From Chloromonas sp. AAM2 (Eukaryota > Chlorophyta > Chlorophyceae > Chlamydomonadales > Chlamydomonadaceae), in contig QAXH01000913.1 in the NCBI GenBank assembly GCA_004335635.1, positions 1 through 22,048 of the forward strand: a DNA stretch of 22,048 bases, in the 5' to 3' direction. Numbering within the stretch: the stretch's first letter is position 1; each line of letters begins with the position of its first letter. The notes beneath the pieces are model-generated. The model had not been told where the DNA came from and searched no databases. It saw nothing but the letters and a program-made list of their open reading frames with translations. Made by a program: the position numbers and the translations under genes. This document shows positions 17,353-22,048 of this stretch, piece by piece.

Positions 17353-20300
17353 ATGGCCATCTCGGCCGTTGATGGGTTGAAGGAATGGCTGATCGCGCTG
17401 CGCCCGCACTACACGACGGAGGCACCCCTTAAACTTGTGCCGGACACTGCTTTCCTGCTGGGCAACAGATGGGCGGACTACAGCCTGGCGATCCTTGTGG
17501 CTTTAGCCTTTCCTGCGCTCCGTCGATGGCTGGAGTCCAGCACCTACGAGGTAGGCAGGCGACGATGTCGAGCTCGTCGGCCAGGGCGCAGTTGACATGC
17601 ACCATGCACAAATGTGCTTCGGCGTTTGCTGCCTGTGTTTGGCGATGTCCAGCGATCACCTGCTGTATGGCCGCTGTGATTTGGTTAATCTGCGTCGTTG
17701 AGTCTGCGTCGCTTGTCGGGCTCAGATTTCGAGCTTTGCAAGTGCCGCCTGCGCGCAAGACTTATTTGCTTCTTACTGGCCCAGCCAGTAGCTTGTACCA
17801 AGGAGCGTGTGTTAACAGAGTACACCTGGGTAAGCAGGCTCACAATGTCTTTCAAGCTGCCGAACCAATCGCACCCCACGCACACCGTACCGTGTTCGTC
17901 ACGCCTGTTTGCTGCGCAGCCCTTGGGCCTAGCAATCATGTTCAAGTTTAAGGTTTCTGTCACAAGCAAGCTTACGGCGAAACAGCAGGAGGCGATGAAG
18001 AAGTGGAACGAGGCATGCTTCAAGATCACCGTCTTCACCATGTTTACCGCCATTGCACTTGCAGCGGGTTTGGGGAAGCCATGGTTCTGGGAGACAAGGT
18101 AGGCAGGTGCCCAGGCTAAGTGTTGTGAACAGAAAGCTTATACAACGTTTTCAGGAGCTCTGACCACTACAGCTTTCACCTGTCTTGCTCAGATATTTCT
18201 GGATCACCTGCTACGCCTTCCCACCATGCAAGTCGACTGACAGAGGTGCTTTCCTGCTTTACGTGGCCGAGACTGGCTTCTATGCGCATGCCATACACTA
18301 CGCTATTTACCATGAGGTGGGCGCTTATGGCCGTGGTTACACATGCTCACAATTTTAGCCAGTTTAAGCTTCTGCGTCCATTCGGCCTGCCTATCTGATC
18401 ACCCTCTCCAATTGCACTCGGCGGGCAACTCCATCCCTTGTATTCGTGTAGTGACGCATGTGCCACCAGAAGGCATTTCGACAACAAGCGATGGCATGCG
18501 CGTCCACACACCAACAACAACAACAATTGAGGATCACATCCGTGCTGCTGAACGTAAAATAAAATGCATCAGCACTGACAGCAGCCATCTGAAACGGAGC
18601 ATACTAAAGTTACTAATCTGCCACTAATCTACACCAACACTGTCTGGTAAACGTCATTCACCTGCCAACTTGGAGGCTGCACCCTATCAGCATGGTTATA
18701 CAGTGCTTTGGTATTTGAGGCATCCGGCACGGAGCATACATGTTCCTGCATGGTGACTTTCAGTTGACCAACTGGCGGCTTCACCCTGGGGCTGCCTGTT
18801 GAACAATTCTGCATGTGCACAGATTTGTATGCGTGTGCACGTGTGCGTTCCTGCCTGAGTACCTGCCTGCGTGTCTGTCCGAGTGTCTGCCTGTGTGTCT
18901 GCCCGAGTGTCTGCCTGTGTATCTGCCCGAGTGTCTGCCTGTGTGTCTGCCCGAGTATCTGCCTGTGTATCTGCCCGTGTGTCTGCCTGTGTGTCTGTCA
19001 GAGTATCTGCCCGAATGTCTGCCAGAGTGTCTGCCAGAGTGTCTGCCCGAGTGTCTGCCTGTGTGTCTGTCCGAGTGTCTGCCTGTGTGTCTGTCCGAGT
19101 GTCTGCCTGTGTGTCTGCCCGAGTGCCTGCCCGAGTGTCTGCCTGTGTGTCTGCCCGAGTGTCTGCCTGTGTGTCTGTCCTAGTGTCTGCCCGAGTGTCT
19201 GCCCGAGTGTCTGCCCGAGTGTCTGCCCGAGTGTCTGTCCGAGTGTCTGCCTGTGTGTCTGCCCGAGTGTCTGCCCGAGTGTCTGCCCGAGTGTCTGCCT
19301 GTGTGTCTGCCCGAGTGTCTGCCCGAGTGTCTGCCTGTGTATGTGCCTGTGTGTCTGTCAGAGTGTCTGCCCGTGTAGCTGTGTCTCTGTTCAGTGTGAA
19401 GGGGCTTAACCATTGAGATATTGCATCTAAAACATTATGCGCAGACTCGCCGCAAGGCCTGGCTGGAGAGTCTCATTCATCACGTGGCCACCCTTTGCCT
19501 GCTTGTCTATTCGTACTACGTGAACTTCACGCTCATCGGAGTTATGGTAATGCTGATGCACGACGTATCAGACATCTTCCTGCAAGCAGCCAAGCTGGCC
19601 AGGTGGGGACTGTCAGGAGAATGGTCGTCTGACAGAATGGTCGTCTGACGGCTTTCCTGGCGTAAATACACACATCGATTACAACAACTGTTTGCAATTC
19701 AGCACTGCAGCTGGATTGCCATCCATCCTGCTCTCTATGTAATGCATGTACAATGAGCCTGCAGGTATGCAAGACGCACAAGAGCGGCAGTGGGTCTGTT
19801 CGTAACGTTTGTGGTGGTGTGGGTGGTGACGTGCGACATCATTTTCCCAGCCTTCATAATCAGAAGGTAAGCGGCACATGTTCAGACGCGTGCTTAAAGA
19901 GCTTGTCTTATAAACACCGTCCTGGTCAACCCTGAGCAAGTGGAACGTACTGGGCATTGGTACGGCTACGTAGTGTTGCTGGTCTGCGCACTTCTACTGT
20001 GCGATGCGATCAATCGTCGATCGTTGTATGCTTTGGTTAAACGTGCCCTTGCCCCGGCTGCTTGAACACAAGGCGCTTCCCTCAACCCGTTCCATCCGCT
20101 GACTCTTGTGCGCTTGCAGCACCTTGAGTGAGCCAATCTACTACGCCCCAATGGTCGGAATCAAGCCCGAGCCACACTATACAGTCTTCAACACACTGCT
20201 CATCCTACTGCAGATCCTGCACGTCATTGGAACATACCGAATCGTCAAGGTGGGCAACAGCTGTTCTCCAGAGCTCAGAATTGCACGCAATGGACAGTGC

Positions 20301-20796
20301 TGGGTGCCCCACTCTCGACTTGGAACCGTGTTGCCATCGTACTTTGCACCCTGCTACCAGTGACCTTTCTTGGCTTAACGATTGTCAGGCGCGTAATTCT
20401 TGGAGAGATATTGTGTCTAGCTGCAGCACCGTGGGTTGAACCATGAAAAGCCATGTAATGATGATGATGATGATGACAGTGCTGTGATTGGATCAGATAG
20501 TCTTGAAAACTAACAGTTGTTCGACAGAGCCCAGCACTCCATCAATTGCACAGCTCCAGTCACTTACGGACAGTCTTTCTTTAAGATCCCCATTGCCTAT
20601 TTATAGCCCCTCTGCTAGTATAGCATGGGTGTGGCTTCCTTGCCTCTTGACTTGACTTCTGCACTCGCGTTTTCTGCAAAGCTTCGTCAGTCCAACGCTT
20701 TGCTCACCTTCTTGTCTGCAGATCGCTGTTCGCCAGATCAAAGGCATTGACAAGTCTAGCATACAGGAAGGAAAGGACCTGGACGACATCGAGTAG
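17353..20796 (+). CDS. LAG1: LAG1/TLC-domain ceramide synthase homologue, copy 2, 321 aa
   Basis: Seven exons: 17353-17550, 17920-18098, 18193-18316, 19445-19602, 19765-19866, 20120-20249 and 20722-20796 (stop TAG). Total 966 bp. Each exon has the same length and phase as its counterpart in copy 1 except exon 3, which is one codon shorter. The Lag1p motif is intact: HHVATLCLLVYSYY (His179-His180) and GVMVMLMHDVSDIFLQAAKL (His206-Asp207, Ser209-Asp210). Other shared blocks are FLLGNRWADY, WFWETRYFW, EPHYTVFNTLLILLQILH and IAVRQI. The product should be an ER multi-pass sphingoid base N-acyltransferase like copy 1. The C-terminal tail differs (EGKDLDDIE instead of EGDESEDDD). The region between the fifth and sixth helices also differs (TCDIIFPAFII / TRNIIFPGVII), an area that affects acyl-chain choice in other ceramide synthases, so different substrate preference is possible but unproven. 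Confidence 0.95.
18850..19380 (+). repeat. ~530-bp minisatellite of 12-bp units in LAG1 copy 2 intron 3
   Basis: About 43 units of gtgtctgcc(t/c)g(t/a), mostly alternating gtgtctgcctgt and gtgtctgcccga to give a 24-bp higher-order pattern, with occasional variants (tgtccgag, tgtcagag, gtatctg). It makes up nearly half of a 1128-bp intron whose counterpart in copy 1 is 480 bp. Because the unit is a multiple of 3 and contains no stop in any forward frame, it creates long false open frames (Ser-Val-Cys-Leu/Cys-Pro, Val-Ser-Ala, Cys-Leu-Pro repeats). Confidence 0.97.
20458..20475 (+). repeat. ATG trinucleotide microsatellite
   Basis: About six ATG units in intron 6 of LAG1 copy 2, preceded by gtaatg. 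No function is suggested. Confidence 0.85.
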
Positions 20797-20899
20797 GAGT
20801 GCGGGGCTCAGTTAATGCTATTGATGATCTAATCTGGAACGGCGACATGACCTTGGGGGCAGTATGTAAGGCAGAAGGGCTTCGTATATGACGCACAAA

Positions 20900-20950
20900 T
20901 GAAGGGGAGGGAGGGGAAGGGAGAGGGGGATGAAGGGGGTGGGATGAGGG
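20900..20950 (+). repeat. Polypurine G-rich tract in the LAG1 copy 2 3' UTR
   Basis: A run of GGGGAGGGAGGGG-type sequence lies on the coding strand about 100-150 bp after the stop codon. Several runs of three or more G on the mRNA strand make a quadruplex possible. It is upstream of the candidate TGTAA signal, so it would be in the transcript. Confidence 0.7.
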
Positions 20951-21032
20951 GCGATCCGTTAATGCGACAGATGGTCTGTGGGCGCACAGGTCTGTCTGGG
21001 TTTGTGTATGGCGATGAGCAGTGGGTCGACTC

Positions 21033-21037
21033 TGTAA
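21033..21037 (+). terminator. Candidate TGTAA poly(A) signal for LAG1 copy 2
   Basis: This TGTAA lies 237 bp after the stop codon at 20796. Position and sequence fit green-algal 3' ends. Confidence 0.5.
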
Positions 21038-21869
21038 CCTGATCACCATTTGAACTGCCCCTTGAGGTGAATGCGTGCGACAAGTGCTGACTCACTGTTA
21101 TATTCCACTGCTAGCCAGCTGTTGTGTTCCCGGTGCAACAGCACGCCATATGATCCGATCTCATTATGCCCAGTAAATTTAAGGCTTGTCCGTTGAACTT
21201 TTTGAACGTGTTGAACTTGGTTGTTTTTGTTGGTTTTTGACGGACATTACCGTGAGATTGGGAGTGTGTCTGCAGTGAACGTATGACGATGGCACTATCT
21301 CCGCTAACTGGAGCAGAGTCGAGCAGTTGCTATGATTGCATTGACTTGATACTACCTACGCTATCATACGTGCTGCTTGCTATCATAGGTGCGTATTCAT
21401 CAATGAAGACAGACGTTCGCTCCCAGAGACAACCTGACAGTTGAGTGAGCTTGTTTTCTGAACGACAAGTTTTCCTGAGTTGACTATTTGAGTTTGCCTG
21501 AACGAGAAGTTTCCTTGAAATTCTGTTCAATACCAAAGGTGTTTTTCAATGGCTAGGTGGCTGGTGTGAAGGATTATGTGAAGGATTAGTTGCTTTGGTT
21601 ACAGTCAGGAGTTGGTATTTTTCCTCTGTTAAGGCATGCCAGAAATGTTTTGCATACTGTGGTCAAGCGGAGCAGACCAGGGCTTTGCAAGTCACTATTG
21701 CAGCATATTGTTCACGGTTAGCGCGAACATTGCTGATGAAACCAGCGCGCACAAACGGACTCCAAACCAAAAGCAGCACCAGCAATATCGGTACCTCTGG
21801 GGCTCAGTGAAGACAGCTCACATTTTAACGTCCATGCCTTGCTTCAAACCCGAATACAGAACCGCTCGT
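21038..21869. other. Intergenic DNA without a supported gene
   Basis: Only short open frames with no recognisable domains were seen. An imperfect direct repeat (tgaacgacaagttttcctgag / tgaacgagaagtttccttgaa) lies at 21459-21479 and 21499-21519, a 40-bp offset. Confidence 0.5.
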
Positions 21870-22046
21870 TCACCGCCGGTCTAATCTCTGGACCAAACAA
21901 GCACCCATCATCTGACCTGCTTCAAACCTAGGCTTAACATTTCTCAGCATGCAACCCTTGTCGCCCACAATGCAATCACGCCATTGCTCCTTAGGCAGGG
22001 GTATGTAAGCCCTACCACCGACCAAGGGGTTGTATTGGCACATCTG
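21870..22046 (-). CDS. 3' fragment of a possible Polinton-like protein, running off the right edge
   Basis: The - strand from 22046 reads QMCQYNPLVGGRAYIPLPK, continues EQWRDCIVGDKGCMLRNVK, and stops at TGA 21872-21870 after 58 codons. The YNPL.GG..YIPLPK signature followed by a KG-C-N stretch resembles a segment (Y-DPL-G-SYI-LPK..KKAIIN) found ahead of the exonuclease motif in large proteins of Polinton/Maverick-type elements. The rest of that protein is not downstream in the window, so this would be a truncated copy or one exon. The match is short and made by eye; a chance frame or another host gene is possible. Confidence 0.35.
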   Translation of the reverse strand, partial: QMCQYNPLVGGRAYIPLPKEQWRDCIVGDKGCMLRNVKPRFEAGQMMGACLVQRLDRR

Positions 22047-22048
22047 CA

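Noticed and set aside
18850..19380. CRISPR-like array
   Set aside because: There are no unique spacers; it is a head-to-tail 12-bp minisatellite in a eukaryotic intron.
18813..19416. Long Cys/Val/Pro-rich open frames on both strands over the minisatellite
   Set aside because: The repeat unit is a multiple of 3 and stop-free, so all frames stay open by chance; the region lies between well-supported exons 3 and 4 of LAG1 copy 2.
18317..19444. Retained intron extending LAG1 copy 2 in frame (length divisible by 3)
   Set aside because: An in-frame TAG occurs about 40 bases into the intron.

Overview
The window is eukaryotic nuclear DNA. It best fits a chlorophyte green alga, probably Chlamydomonadales-like. 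The evidence is dense small introns (about 94 to 1290 bp) with GTGAGN/GTGCGG/GTAAGN donors and NCAG acceptors, TGTAA poly(A) signals, abundant minisatellites, and plant/algal-type protein families. The species cannot be named from the sequence. No bacterial-style operons, CRISPR arrays, tRNA or rRNA genes were seen. All gene models below were built by hand from splice signals, reading-frame continuity and recognised protein families.

Layout: (1) 138-4100, + strand: the last nine exons of a TMEM120 (TMPIT) family multi-pass membrane protein whose N-terminus lies left of the window. (2) 4101-6660: a degraded accessory stretch. It holds a TMEM120 3' UTR, a + strand remnant of a Polinton/Maverick-like family B DNA polymerase with internal tandem repeats, a - strand remnant of a trypsin-like protease that has lost its active-site serine, and a truncated copy of the neighbouring F-box/LRR gene. 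(3) 7239-11588, - strand: a seven-exon F-box-like/leucine-rich-repeat protein of 610 aa with a very acidic C-terminal tail. (4) 11589-12541: a 953-bp intergenic region separating divergent start codons. (5) 12542-16656 and 17353-20796, + strand: two tandem paralogues of a LAG1/TLC-domain ceramide synthase (322 and 321 aa), each of seven exons with identical intron positions and phases. (6) 20797-22048: 3' region, then a short - strand coding-like fragment entering from the right edge that may be a second piece of a Polinton-like protein.

The two LAG1 genes are the functional centre: tandem ER sphingolipid N-acyltransferase homologues that have diverged in their C-terminal tails and introns. 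One carries a candidate 488-bp MITE in intron 5. The other carries a roughly 530-bp, 12-bp-period minisatellite in intron 3. TMEM120 is also an ER/nuclear-envelope lipid-related membrane protein, so three lipid-linked genes lie within 21 kb, but nothing shows this is more than coincidence. The most unusual feature is in the TMEM120 gene: several splice junctions are present twice as short direct repeats, and use of either duplicated acceptor would add a premature stop.
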